Below the pieces are notes generated by a model. It did no database searches, was not told where the DNA came from, and saw only the letters and a list, made by a program, of their open reading frames with translations. The translations under genes were made by a program, and so were the position numbers. Positions 25,616 to 37,761 of a DNA stretch of 64,000 nucleotides are shown one piece after another. The number at the start of each line of letters is the position of its first letter. Within the stretch, counting starts at the first letter, position 1. This stretch comes from Leptobrachium leishanense (taxonomy: Eukaryota; Chordata; Amphibia; Anura; Megophryidae): NCBI GenBank assembly GCA_009667805.1, contig CM019064.1, forward strand, positions 75,328,400-75,392,399, given 5' to 3'.

Positions 25616-26298
25616 AAGATCTCAGTCTGACACCCCTACCAGTTTGGAAGGCCAAATCAGAGAAGCCCACCAGTGTTTACTCTTATTTTTGTGGCAAGCA
25701 GAATGCTATGGGAGGTACCCCAATTGTTACACCGAGAGAATTATTCAACAACAGACTGTTCTCTGACAAACACACTACAATCATGGACAGAGCTCACAAT
25801 GCGATTGCCTTGACAAACATGTTTACATATACTGTACTTTTGTTTAATAAATCTGTATGGATTGCTGAGGAATAGATGCTGTGTGGAAGGGGCACAAATT
25901 CCAACAAACAGCATGAACGTCCCAAAGGATGGGCAATTAAATTGCATAAAATAACTGCAGTGACTTCCACATTTCAGAAGCCCTGAGCTGAAGGCGAGAA
26001 GCAGCGCAGAGAGAAAAGGTGTTTTCAACTAAAAAAAATTTGCAGATGCTGACAGCAGCATACGTCCTAATAATTAAGGGGGGGGGGTGTTCTAGTAGAG
26101 TGCCGGTTTGCATTGTGACCACTAATGTCACTTCAAAAGAGTTTCCTTTTAAACCAAGATCGGATAAAAATCTTCTGCAAATGATTTTCTGGAGGACCAG
26201 CAGCTTCATTCATCCCTACACAGGCCCATGTGTGTCTACGTGCTTGGGAGGGGGGGGGGGAATATAAAATCAAAGGGCCAGGTAGCACTTTGTTCTTA

Positions 26299-26733
26299 AG
26301 CCTTATGTCAGACGAGCGCATTTTGTACGGAATGTGCATTCGTGCACAACGGACGTACTTTCTGACTGACAAGGTAGTGGCCACACAGTCAGTTATTTTT
26401 AACTGCCGTTATTTTTGACGGATGTAGGAGGGGAAACAAATTAAAATGCTAAACCATTTTGTCTGTCAAAAGTGCTGGACGCGCAAATGCAGTCCGTCTG
26501 ACCACGTTCCATCACGCACACACAAAGCTATGCGGACGTGGCGCACTCCGCATGTCCATTCTAGAGGTTTTCATTCTTACCCAACCTGCGTCAGTTTGCC
26601 GCGTCCGTTATGCGTCCACACTTCAGTGCGGACATACTTCGTGTGTGGGTCTCTATCGATCAGAATTGTATGCTACCACGGTTAAAATGTGCGGCAACAC
26701 GGACGTGATCAGTGCGCTCGTCTGACGCGGGCC
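26299..26733. mobile_element. Foldback MITE, TCAGACGAGCGCA family (copy 3)
   Basis: The left end AGCCTTATGTCAGACGAGCG and right end CGCTCGTCTGACGCGGGCC are inverted repeats flanked by TTA (26296-26298, 26734-26736). The interior is homologous to 21077-21502 in reverse orientation. Confidence 0.75.
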
Positions 26734-27351
26734 TTAAATTTAACCTCAAAGTTTGTGTCTAATGTCTGCGCAAATACGTATGGTTGGCTCTCCAATTAAT
26801 GGTTAGTATACACCTTCCAACATTGGGAAGGTCACGACAGGTGAGTCAGATTGCTGGGAGCATTTCAGAGATTCAACACTCTGGTGACTCCCACATAGAC
26901 GAGCACCAACAAAAGTGGCAGGAACACCAGGAAATAGGTTGTGTGTGTGGCCGGATCGAGAAAGTGGTGCAGATTGTGGGCACAAGGACAGTGTCGCGTA
27001 AAGTTGGGCAGTCAGACTGTTTAATCACAAGATTGGTAAGAATTTGAGTAACTGCATGCATCATTTCCTAAATAATCCACATTAAATTTCTCAACACTGT
27101 AACATTCATAACAGAAGCCAAACGGATTCCCTTTCTTCACCCCTTTACGCTGGACTTGACGTACTTCAATCAAATGTTGATGCAACAACATTAAAAAAAT
27201 TGAGCATTTAACATTCTTTAATTTTATTTGTATTGCTTCAACATATTCCACAGTCAGAAGTAAAATTCTGGGCGTGAAAGACAACCTGGTTGTGTTAAAC
27301 CCTGACTTCTCACACAGATTTATTAAAGGCTGCATGAAGCACACGACATAC

Positions 27352-27432
27352 TTGAAAACGAACCCAGGAAATACTTGAAAACGAGAGAAATCTCAATGTA
27401 TTCTTCCTGGTAAAATATTTTGCAAATAAATA
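27352..27432 (+). repeat. Shared LINE/SINE 3' tail (CTTCCTGGTAAAATATTTT)
   Basis: The block CAGGAAATACTTGAAAACGA followed by GAGAAATCTCAATGTATTC and TTCCTGGTAAAATATTTT matches the 3' end of the LINE fragment at 36640-37145. Other copies are at 42910, 46243 (reverse), 52042 (reverse), 62092 and 62936. Probably a 5'-truncated LINE or a SINE using the same tail. Confidence 0.7.
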
Positions 27433-27891
27433 CAGCATCACTGGATGTCTAGATATATGTTCCTAAAGTGATTTTGTTCATTGAATGCTCTTTTGAGGTC
27501 ATCGCTACATATAATTAGGGGTATGATACAAGCATATCACAGATTCACGTCTGCTGTGAGGCAAATAAAAAAAAAATAGGCGAATTTAGAGTAAATGATT
27601 TTGCAAACTTTAGATTATTTTTTTTGCTGCAACTGCCAAAAGAGTTTTTAAGACTTCTTACAGGGCGGTTACCAAGGCAGGATCAAATCTATTTTAAAAT
27701 AAAAAAGACACTGTGTTTCTCCAGTGTTTTGGATGAGGTCATTCATTCCGGGCATGTAGCACACGCTTGTGGATATGCAGATGTGCAAAAGCTGGATGAC
27801 AATTCCCTCCATCCATTCACGTGAGCAAAGCATTTGAACAGGACTTCTTTCTAATGTGCTTTGCTGATAAAACTGTAAAAGTAATCATTAA

Positions 27892-28729
27892 AGGAACACT
27901 CCAAGCTGAAAATCACCCCCCTTTTTTTTACTTTATATTAAACCTATTGCCCTAACTAGTCATTCAGTACATATATTTTTTTTAATGTTATACTTACCCT
28001 AAAAATTACACTTTTCCAACGGCTTTTTTTTTTTTTTTTTTTTTACTCACCTCCCTCCTCTTCCGCTCCCGTCGTGTTAAAGTTGGAACTTGGCTTAAGG
28101 TTTACGTGCAAAGCGCGCATGTGCGCCTATCAGTTGAAGTGGTAGAGGCCAAAACAGTAATTGATTTTAAGCAAGCATGGGATAGGCATAAGGCTATCCT
28201 AAACAAAAGATAAATCCAGGTAAAGTATCCATGTAATTGGGCAGACTAGATGGGCCGAAAGGTTCTTATCTGCCGACATCTTTCTATGTTTCTATGTTTC
28301 TATCACGTAAACCAGCCAATTAGCTCATTCAACCGCGCATGCGCGGAGCAGCGCACGTTCACGAGCGGCGAGGTGAGCTGAAGTTCACCCCGCCTGCTCG
28401 TCTAAAAACTTAGGCGGAGGAGAATGAGGAGGAGACGGCTGCAGCTCCAGCTCCTTCTCCTGCGCGTTCCCACGACTCTGCCGGAGTGGTGGGACGTCAT
28501 CACGCTTCTAGCGCGATGACATCCCAGCTTTGCCGAGAGTTCCAAAACGCGGGGACCTTGAAACCCAATCGGCTGATTGACAGCTGGGAGGGCGGAGTAA
28601 AGTCCACTGCTTCTCTCAGCAATATCAGCCGATCGGGAAAAGGTAGAAGGCTGGGGAAAAAAATGGGATACTTCAGGCAATATGACCACCTTAAAAAGCT
28701 GAGGTGGTCATATTGCCTGGAGTATCCCT
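27892..28729. mobile_element. Kolobok/T2-like element, TTAA-AGGAACACTCC ends, with nested CR1 fragment
   Basis: TTAA flanks (27888-27891, 28730-28733) enclose termini AGGAACACTCCAAGC and GCCTGGAGTATCCCT, which match as inverted repeats at 13 of 15 positions. TTAA with AGGRR termini is the mark of the T2/Kolobok MITEs described in Xenopus. A subterminal hairpin CAGGCAATATGACCACCTTA repeats near the right end (28675-28720). A CR1 LINE tail (28132-28303) interrupts it. Confidence 0.7.
28132..28303 (+). mobile_element. 5'-truncated CR1 LINE tail
   Basis: The segment starts AGTTGAAGTGGTAGAGGCCA and runs to the terminal TTTCTATGTTTCTATGTTTC. It is nearly identical to the last 170 bases of the CR1 copy at 38220-40757, including the coding end (VEAKTVIDFKQAWDRHKAIL) and the 8-bp terminal repeat. 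It is a recent 5'-truncated insertion inside the 27892-28729 element. Confidence 0.9.
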
Positions 28730-29343
28730 TTAAACCAAAGCGCAGGGGCCAGGGCAAATATAGTCTGATATTGGAAGATACACTTTGGGCCACATTATTG
28801 CCCCTTTTGGAGCCATTGTCAAGAATGTTTCAAGACAAGGACGGCACAAGATAAAGGAAGCAAACCATGAATATTTACGAGCCTTGGCAGAGCAACTCCC
28901 CCACCTTGGTTTTGGATGGGAATTTGAGAGAAAACAAGCATAGCGTTTCAGAAGGAGGGAGTAGATTTTATACCGGGATCAAACACGTTACATACTGGTG
29001 AAACTCGAAAAATTAGAATATCGTGCAAAAGTTCATTTATTTCAGTAATGCAACTTAAAAAGTGAAACTAATACAGGAGACTCCGTTCAAGCCGTGATTT
29101 GTAATAATTGTGGATTTTCATAAACTGTAAGCCATAATCTCAGAAAATTAGCATATTACATGCAATCAATAAAACAAGGATTGTACATAGAACAATATCG
29201 GATTTCTGAAAAGTATAAGCTGCATATGTACTCAGTACTTGGTTTGGGCCCCTTTTGCAGCAATTACTGCCTCAATGCGGCAATGTGGCATGGAAGCTAT
29301 CAGCCTGTGGCACTGCTGAGGCGTTATGGAAGACCAGGCTGCT

Positions 29344-30195
29344 TCAATAGCGGCCTTCAGCATTGTTCGGTCTCATGTCTCTCATCTTTCTCTTGGCAAT
29401 GCCCCATAGATTCTCTATGGGGTTCAGGTCAGGCGAGTTTGCTGCCCAGTCAAGCACAGTAATCCCACGGTCATTTAACCAGGTTGTTGGTGCTTTTGGC
29501 AGTGTGGGCAGGTGCCAAGTCCTGCTGGAAAATGAAGTCAGCATCCCCATAAAGCTCGTCTGCGGAAGGAAGCATGAAGTGCTCCAAAAATCACCTGGTA
29601 GATGGCTGCGTTGACCCTGGACTTAATGAAGCCCGAACACCAGCAGATGACATGGCTCCCCAAATCAACACAGACTGTGGAAACTTCACACTGGGCTTCA
29701 AACATCTTGCAGTGTGTGCCTCTCCATTCTTCCTCCATACTTTGGGTCCTTGGTTAACAAATAAGATGCAAAAGTTGCTCTCATCCGAAAAGAGGACTTT
29801 GGACCACTGAGCAACAGACCAGGTCTGTTTTTCTTTAGCCCAGGTGTGTGTGTGTGTGTTGTGTGTGTGTGTGTGTGTGTGTGTGGTGTGCTCTTGATGC
29901 ACGGACTCCAGCCTCCGTCCACTCCTTGTGAAAGTCCAACACTTTTGAATGGCCTTTTCCTGACAATCCTCTCAAGGCTGCGGTCATCCCTGCTGCTTGT
30001 GCACCTTTTTCTTCCACACAACTTTCTATTAATGTGCTTTGATACAGCACTTTGGGAACATCCAACTTCTTTTGCAATTCCCTTTTGAGGCTTTCCCTCC
30101 TTATGTAGGGTGTCAATGATGGTTTTCTGCACAACTGTCATGTCAGCAGTCTTTCCCATGATTGTGATTCCTACTGAACCAGACTGAGAGACCAT
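29344..30195 (-). pseudogene. Tc1-like transposase pseudogene (DD34E) with internal TG microsatellite
   Basis: On the minus strand, the N-terminal helix-turn-helix part (MGKTADMTVVQKTIIDTLHK, CSQSAVSKHI) is followed by the catalytic region in several frames: FSDESNF carries the first Asp, QQDLAPAHTA (about 29500-29530) the second, and NSPDLNPIENLWG the Glu. The normal Tc1 transposase is about 340 residues. Frames are broken by shifts, and a (TG)n tract at 29848-29890 inserts a run of Thr/His codons in the middle. The protein cannot be functional as read. Confidence 0.85.
29848..29890. repeat. (TG)n microsatellite in the transposase pseudogene
   Basis: Nearly pure TG repeats, interrupted twice by an extra T or G, lie within the Tc1-like pseudogene coding region. 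Confidence 0.95.
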
Positions 30196-30642
30196 TTAAA
30201 GGCTCAGGAACCCTTTGCAGGTGTTATGGCTTAATTTGGTGATTAGAGTGGGACACTGAGCCTAGAATATTGCACCTTTTCACAATATTCATATTTTCTG
30301 AGATTGTGGATTTGGGGTTTTCATGAGCTGCAAGCCATAATCATCACAATTATGACAAATCAAAGCTTGAACTTTGTCATATATTAGTTTTACCTTTTAA
30401 GTTGCACCACTAAAATAAATGAACTTTTGCACGATATTCTAAATTTTTCGCATTCACCTGTATGTATTAAAAAAGGCATAGGCATCCTCTATTTTGCCAT
30501 TTGATGTGGATGCTGTCCAAACAGTGATCCCGGAGGTTAGACCAGGGGTGAGCAACCTTGGATTTCCAGAGGTTTCAGAACCATATGTAAGTAGCAGCTG
30601 CGACTTGTCTCATCAAGGGACAAGTCGTCACACTGACATTTA

Positions 30643-30910
30643 GGCTGGGTTCACACCACGGCGTAGCGTCGCGCAATGCGCGCGTTTTTTTTAAGCGCGT
30701 TCGCAGCTATGATATGGCCGCGAACGCGCGGCTATATGCCGAAAAGAAGCTCCCGGACTTCTTTTTGCGTTGGCCGTTTTAAAGCGCGTTCCTGCACGCT
30801 TTAAAACGCTTAGGTGTGACATGCCCACATAGGCAATCATGGGATTTCATGTTTAAGCGTTTTACAGCACGCAGGAGCGTGCTGTAAAAAGCTTAGGTGT
30901 GAACCCAGCC
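30643..30910. mobile_element. Foldback MITE, GGCTGGGTTCACACC family (copy 1)
   Basis: The 268 bp element has ends GGCTGGGTTCACACC and GGTGTGAACCCAGCC. The interior is a set of GCGCGTTC/AAAACGC hairpins with a CGAAAAGAAGCTCCCGGACT phrase. The flanks are TTA on the left and TCA on the right (one change). A sister copy at 49100-49379 has perfect TTA flanks. Confidence 0.75.
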
Positions 30911-31699
30911 TCATGACCAATCTAATATCCACCCTCTGATGGCATATTGCAGTCGAAGTGCCCTGGCACTTTAACATTACCCAAATCCATTCATCATGTT
31001 AAAACATGCATTTACATCCATTATTTCCCATCTTAAGCCACTTTTACCTCTTAAGAGTCCACAGACATACTTGATCAGTATACAGGTTTTACTTAGCAGT
31101 CAAGTCCCTGTGCAGACTCCCGATATGTGACAACAGCAGCAAAGTAGTAATCGCAAGTAAAGTGCATTCTTTTATGCCTGGAAAGAAATCTGCAGTTTAT
31201 CAAATACAAATAACTAGCTCAAGATAGAAAATAGGGAAATACATGTTCTAACAAGGCTGAATGGATTTTGGTACAGTTTGAAAACATTCCAGAATATTCC
31301 AATAATCAAAGCTGGTGATTCGACAGTAGCCGCCCGTCCATATTACTGTGAGACAGTGCTGACACGTTCCATGTTAAATGATACATTTAGTTTATTGATG
31401 GACTGTGTATACCACCTGTGCCCAAGAGATGAAAATTTCAATTTAATTAACCTCCAGTAATTGTGTTACGGCAACTCATCATTTTCCAATTAACAGTACA
31501 ACTGGAATGTGCCCATCCTGCAGGACCGTGCCTGATGACAGAATAAAGGGAGGGGGGACGACACAAAAAGCCACAAACCATGGAAATCTTGTCAATTACA
31601 TTTGCTATGGCATTGAAAGTTTATTGAAAAATAAAGCTATATTAGACACATTTAAAAGACTGAGAGGGAGGTTAGATGTAATCAGAAGGTATATTTTAG

Positions 31700-32279
31700 A
31701 ATTTTATAAAGGAACACCAAGTATTGACCCATACTTGGTATCGTTGGAAAGACCAGAGCCCCGTCTTTCCAATGATACCAAACATGACCAGGTTCCCATG
31801 TAAATATAAAAATTATGCAGCACTATTGTTTACTTTTCAATTAAAAAGTGAACAATGATGCTGCACTAGCTACCTTCTCATTTCCCACAATGCCAGAAAG
31901 TGTCAAAGCGATGGCATAATGCGTTATTAAGCAATATTCCATCAAAAACCAAACCCGGCGCACTGCTGAGAGGGACGCAGGGGGTCCTTTGGAATGAATT
32001 AATGAATTTGGAATGAATTAAGGTGAAAAAAATTAATTTACAAGCTTTAAGTAAATTACTGAAATCTGAATGGAAATTTGCTTCTTTAATTTTTTTGTTA
32101 CAGCATGCCAACAGGATATGACGTACACATAAACGATGAATCTACCGAGTCTGGTGAAAATAAGGCTATATCCTTTGTCTGGGTCCTAGAACATTACTTC
32201 CAATCACGTTTAAACATGGGCACAAATCAGTCAAAATTATCTCAGCACACAGGTGTAAAATGGCTCGGCAATGAAGGGG
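31700..32279. mobile_element. Decayed piggyBac-like element (CCCTTTCGCTGC-type)
   Basis: The right end GGCAATGAAGGGG abuts TTAA (32280-32283). The preceding CAGTCAAAATTATCTCAGCA then CACAGGTGTAAAATGGC matches the right part of 48005-49448. The middle holds GTATCGTTGGAAAGACCAGA and GAACAATGATGCTGCA blocks shared with the larger elements. The left end is not defined. Confidence 0.5.
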
Positions 32280-32778
32280 TTAAATTCGCTAAAGCACATA
32301 AGATTTTCTGAGGGACATATAAAGCCCCTTCACAGGTTACAACACATTCATTTAGAGAATTGAAAGGGACACTGCCATACCCAAAACTTAGGATATATGT
32401 AACAAGCAAAAAATTGTGTTGACACATCAAGTGAAAAAATAAAGAATGCCGCAGAGGGAAACACTGCTCTGAGCGAAGAGCTTCCCTACAAGACAACCCT
32501 CTGCTAAATCTGTATGCCAGGTTGGCTATCAGCAGGTAGGCCGACTTTTCAGGGTGATATCAACACCAAGGGCCAATTTCTGCGAGACCGGACCCATGAA
32601 GGGCAAAACATGGCAGCGCCTGTAACTGGATCGGGACTGGTACAAACTGCATTACCTCACTGCATGATGCGATATTGCAGCAAAAAGTGCAACTGGTCTC
32701 TACAGGATCACGTTAAAGCGCAATAGTTACGTAAAAATTATATAAACTTATTTTTAATTAAAAAGTTCCTGCAATTAA

Positions 32779-34029
32779 CCCCTTAAGGACGGGAGTAATT
32801 TTACAACTTCGGCGCTGTTTCGGAAGTAGAAGTTTGCTGAGCTCATTTTGACCATTTTTAAGTCACGTATTCTTATACCACCCAGACAAATTATACATCG
32901 TTCTTTCCGTCAGACTCGGCAGATTAATAATATATCATTATTATATGTATATGTCATGCCCTGCCAAAATGCTATAACAAAAAATGTAAAAAAATTTGAA
33001 TTTAATAAAATTTCAATCTTCCACAGTGTGTAAAGTGTTTGTTTTTTTTAATTTTATTATCCGAGGCTCTGCGGTCATATTCTATTGGGTAGATTTGCTA
33101 AAAAAATTAGAACGGTGAACCCATTTTTTTTTGGGGAGAAATTGCGTGATTTTAGCTAAACCCCCCAAAAAAAAAAAAATCATTAGTGAAGCATCATTGT
33201 TCACATTATAATTGAAATGTGAGCAATAGTGCTGCATTAAAAAAAACCAGAAAAATTTATTATTATATTTATTATTTAATTTATTATTTTTTTATTATTT
33301 TTATTTTTACTTTTTTTACACTTTTATTTCACTTTTACCATGGTCAGGTTTGATATCATTGGAAAGGCCATGCTCTGGCCTTTCCAGCAATATCAGCCAT
33401 GACCCCCTAGCTGCCACCGATCAGGAGATAAAGGGGTTCAAAGAACCCCCCTATCTCCTGCAAGGGATTTCCATGGGAAATCCCTTTGCAGCTAGGGGGT
33501 TCCCGGTTAACTGACATCATCGCGCATGGCGCGATGAGTCAGTTGACCGGGGGTGACCCAGAGGTGGGGGCTGCCATCCAAGATGGCGGCCCCCACCAGA
33601 AATAGGCCGCGATCGGGCACAAATTAGTGCCCGGTCGCGACCTGGCAACTAAGGGGTTAACCCCCCATACATCGCTGGAAAGGTCAGGCTGTGACCCTTC
33701 CAGCGATGCTGGCCACAGCCGCCGGGGACCAGGCGATAGAGGGATCCGATCCCTCCCCTCCAGGCGCTTCCCCTGCTCCGGCGGGGGGGAGGGGGGGAGG
33801 GGAGACGCCTGAAACTGACGTCATCGCGCCACCGGCACGATGACGTCACAACGCCGGAGGAGGGATCACACTGATCTGACTCCGGGGGAGTCAGAACAGC
33901 GTGGGAGCGACCGGAGAAGGTGAGTATCTCCCGGGGGGGCTCTAAACGCCAAGGACGTACATTTACGTCCTGCGGCGGCAAAGCCCGCCTAATGCAGGAC
34001 GTAAATGTACGTCCTGCGGCGTTAAGGGG
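32779..34029. mobile_element. piggyBac-like element, CCCCTTAAGGACG family (copy 1)
   Basis: The 1251 bp element lies between TTAA at 32775-32778 and TTAA at 34030-34033, with ends CCCCTTAAGGACGGGAG and GGCGTTAAGGGG. The interior is built of many short palindromes (GCGATGAGTCAGTTGACC, CTGACGTCATCGCG, GGACGTACATTTACGTCC). It carries a YY1-like CAAGATGGCGGC at 33579-33590. No transposase is seen. TTAA plus C-rich termini support piggyBac affinity. Confidence 0.75.
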
Positions 34030-34187
34030 TTAAACTCCACACATACAGGATTGCAGCCAACACTAAACTCTAGCAGCAGTGAGTCTATCACACGATTGCA
34101 CTTTCAAAAGGCACGTAGTTTTTAAGAAGTCAACCAAAAATCCCCGACATAAGGATTTGCTGTACATTAGTGGTTTGTTTTTTTTGG

Positions 34188-34497
34188 GGGGGGGGGCTGT
34201 ATTCACAAAAGCACTGGAATTTTGCACTTCGGGGGATTCCATTTTGCCGACCGTTCGATGAATTCACTATTCACCAGTGTCACCATAGTGCACACTTTGT
34301 TGCTGTTCAGCGCTCTGAATAGATGGACAATGTCGCTGCCACCGAAGATCGCCAATCTGTGGTGAACTGCACCGTCTTTTGCTGTCAACCCACCAATATT
34401 TTGGTGAATTGACAGTTTGTCTATTCACTAAACTGCCCTGAAATTGGACCAGTTGGTGAATTTCGGTGGCAAGTTCGCCGCTTAGTGAATAACCCCT
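34188..34497. repeat. MITE-like repeat with TATTCAC ends
   Basis: The left part GGGGGGCTGTATTCACAAAA and right part GCTTAGTGAATAACCCC are inverted, with further internal pairs (GAATTCACTATTCACC and GGTGAATTGACAGTTTG). It sits between the two opposed CCCCTTAAGGACG elements. Ends are approximate and the family is unknown. Confidence 0.45.
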
Positions 34498-34723
34498 CTG
34501 ATGAACATCCAGGATAACTTCCCTGACCCAGTTTTAGTTAGAAAACCTCCCAGTAAGTTTCAGGAGAGTGCAGGTTTTAAGCAGTGAGCGCATTTTCCCT
34601 ACTTCGCCAATAGATTTTAATTCTCTAATTAAAGACTTTATTAATTGTAGAAACTAAGATTTCCCAGCATCGACTCAAACAACATTGCATTGAGCTACAT
34701 AAGGTAAATTCATAACGAATTAA

Positions 34724-36070
34724 AGGGACACAGCCACTTACATAAACTGTAACTAGATTAACTTTTTTGCATTACAAACGCCGCAGGACGTACAGTTACG
34801 TCCTGCATTAAGCGGGCTTTAACGCCGCAGGATGTAACTATGTCCCCGGCGTCTGCAGCCCCCCGGCGGCTCCCTCGCTGCTCTGACTCCCACAGAGTCA
34901 GATCGGCACTTTTGGCTCCTCCCGACGCACTGCCGTCATCGCGATGACATCAGTTTCAGGCGTCCCCCCCCCAGCCGGAGCAGGGGAAGCGCCTGGAGGG
35001 GAGTGGGGGGATCCTTTGGATCCCTCTAACTCCCCATCGCCGGGGGCTAGCAGCTAATGCCAGGCATCCCTGGAAAGGTCACAGCCTGACCTTTCCAGGG
35101 ATGTATGGCATTAACCCCTTGGTGGCAAGGCTGTGACCCAGCACCAGTGACAGGTCACAGCCTTTTTCCGGTGGGGGCCGCCATCTTGGATGGCAGCCCC
35201 ACCTCCGGAACTCCCCACCTCCACTGACATCATCAGGCGTGGCCCAATCACGTCAGTTAACCAGGGAACCCCTAGCTGACAGGATTTCCTAAGGAAATCC
35301 CATGGTGGAGATAAAAGCGGTTCAAAGAACCCCCCTATCTCCTGATCGGTGACAGCTAGGGGGTCATGTAGGGTATCGTTTGAAAGGCCTGATCATGGCC
35401 TTTCGAATGATATCAAACATGACCATATTACTAGTAAAATTAAAGTGTAAAAATAAACAAAAACGTGCTTTTTTTTATTTTATTTTTTTTAATGCAATTA
35501 TAATGTGAACAATGATGCCTCACTGATGATTTTTTTTTGGGGGGGGTTAGCTAAAAATCACGTAATTTCTCCCAAAAAAAAAAAAAAAAAAAGAACGGGG
35601 AACGCATTTTTTTTAACAAGTCTACCCCATAGAATATATCCACAAAGGCTCGGGTAATGAAATGCAAAAAAAAAAAAAAAACTTTACACACTGTGGAGGA
35701 TTGAAATTTTATTGAAAATTCGCATTTTTTTTTTTTACAATTTTGTTATAGCATTCTGGCAGGGCATGACGTATACATATAATAGTGATACATTATTAAT
35801 CTGCCAAGTCTGCTGGAAAGAACGATATACAATTTGTCTGGGTGGTACAATAATACGTGACTTAAAACCGCGTTTAAAAACCGTCAAAATGAGCTCAAAC
35901 GTCTACTTCGAAACAGCGCCGAAGTTGTAAAATTACTCCCGTCCTTAAGGGGTTAAATTGCATGTAACCTGGAGAAATAAAGTTAGGTTTTTACCTCCTT
36001 TGTGTCTATTTCCTATGATGTAACATTTACCAAAATCTGTGCAAAAAAAGTATTTCTTTGTGGCTGTGCT
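34724..36070. mobile_element. Kolobok/T2-like MITE split by a piggyBac-like insertion
   Basis: TTAA flanks (34720-34723, 36071-36074) enclose termini AGGGACACAGCCACTTACA and GTGGCTGTGCT, inverted copies of each other. Only about 38 bp on the left and 114 bp on the right belong to this element; the rest is the inserted copy at 34762-35952. Confidence 0.6.
34762..35952. mobile_element. piggyBac-like element, CCCCTTAAGGACG family (copy 2, inverted)
   Basis: The right end ACTCCCGTCCTTAAGGGG abuts TTAA (35953-35956). The left end after TTAA (34758-34761) is diverged but continues into ACGCCGCAGGACGTACAGTT, the counterpart of the right end of copy 1. It is therefore inverted relative to 32779-34029. 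It shares the GCCGCCATCTTG YY1-like word (35177-35188) and the same palindromes. Confidence 0.72.
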
Positions 36071-36639
36071 TTAAGCAGTTAATGAGGAGGATGATGGAAA
36101 GTTTGGGTAAGACTGTAGTAGGGTTATGGTGTTCTCCAGAACATTCGAGATGAGAGATGGCCGCTGAAGGAGATAAGACAGGGGAGCTTAAAAGACTTAT
36201 CTACCCCAGTGAGGTTCTTTGAATACATCCCACACAATACAATGATGTGAATTGGTGATTGACCCCCAGACTCCATTCTATGGCCATTGCCACACAGTGA
36301 GGATCAAGTGATGAAAATATACTGTTGGGGGGGCGGGGCACAGTCGTCTAAGCCTTTTTTTTCCCCTTTACTCCTGGAAAAAGTAAAAGGGGAAATAAGG
36401 GCAAAAAAAAAGTGTAATTTGGTCTTTTACATTGTTACATATGTCCAATAAAATGATTTTCAAGCTAAAGAACCCGAAGACAAGACTGAAACTTTATGTA
36501 AAGTCTTCAAATCATTGCAAGCTCTCAGCTGAAGACAAGCAAATCCTAGTATACAATCCAAGTAAACTTGAGGTGTATTTCAATGCATTGCCCAATGTAA
36601 CTACATGACCCACCGTTGTGACATGTTAAGAGCTAAATT

Positions 36640-37145
36640 GGCCGTCGCTGGAGTCTATACGCACCCTTCACCTTTCCAACCTGGTGTTTAAGAGCTTTTC
36701 TGGGAAGCTGCCACCCTACCTGAATAGACTGCTTCCGCCGGCAGTTCCCTCATCCTATAGCCTCTGATCCAGGACCTGCACCTTACTTGCAATACCACAA
36801 TACAAAAGGAAAGTGGCTCGGTCCTCATTTTCCTACAGAGCACCGCAGTTCTGGGATAACCTCCCAGACGCCATCAAATCTTCCCCCAGTCTAAAGTCAC
36901 TCAAGAGCTCCATATCAACATACCTCAATACGGAGTGCACCTGTAAACATGTAACATAATGACTATTTCCTACATATTTATTTTCTGTAAATCTGTATAT
37001 TTGTGTTTTTTTTTAATATCTTGCATTTTATTACTTTGTATTTCTGTAACAACTAAGATTTCAATGTTTTTGAACCCAGGACATACTTGAAAACGAGAGA
37101 AATCTCAATGTATCCTTCCTGGTAAAATACTTTATAAATAAAAAA
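36640..37145 (+). mobile_element. LINE (L2/CR1-like) 3' fragment
   Basis: Translation of the plus strand gives LVFKSFSGKLPPYLNRLL, then RAPQFWDNLPDAIKSSPSLK, the usual C-terminal end of L2/CR1-type LINE polyproteins. A 3' UTR follows and ends with the shared tail GAACCCAGGACATACTTGAA...CCTTCCTGGTAAAATACTTT. The 5' end is truncated, and an in-frame stop shows decay. The clade assignment is from memory of the motif. Confidence 0.7.
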
Positions 37146-37761
37146 ATGCATTTCTGCCTCTAGGAGGAACTGCAGAGAAAAGGCTTCAGTTTAGTTTGAC
37201 TGGGAGTTCCATCTTTTACCTCCTACAGGGGGTGATTGTTGGGATACAGTTGATAAATTATTTTTTCATGACAAATTTAACCTATCCAAATGATCCCCAT
37301 TAACGTTCTCCCCATCACCGCATAATGTTTAAAAGCACCAATTTGCGAATAATGGGAGAAGAAATATTATTTTCCAAAATGCCACAAGGATGACAAAACA
37401 CAACCTTGCATTCCAGAGGTGCCCTAAAGACATTAAAACATATTTTTTTGGAATTGAAAGTTGAGGACCATAATGAAAGCTTTTCCCTCCAAAGTTCTCA
37501 TTCCAGAAAGACTCTGCTGCTGCTTCTGGATCATCAAAGTGTTTCTTCCCCAGCAGCATCTTCAAGTAAGGAAGTGCTGCAAATCACGACCTCATAAAAA
37601 TACACAATACCTTCATTTATACTGAAAGCTCTTGCAAGAGCAATACATACTTCTGGAAACGCATTGTCAGTAAGGGGTAATGCATATTGGCAGGGAGCTT
37701 TAAGTAATTACAACCATCATACCGTTTTCCAAGGAGACATTCCTTAAGCAAGCCCCTATTA

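Larger units (their letters stand above)
28995..30460 (-). mobile_element. Tc1-like DNA transposon, decayed
   Basis: The 1466 bp element lies between TA dinucleotides (28993-28994, 30461-30462). Long inverted repeats start CTGGTGAAACTCGAAAAATT on the left and end TTTTTCGCATTCACCTG on the right, with a repeated subterminal AGAATATCGTGCAAAAGTTC. The minus strand carries a broken transposase (next entry). Confidence 0.9.
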
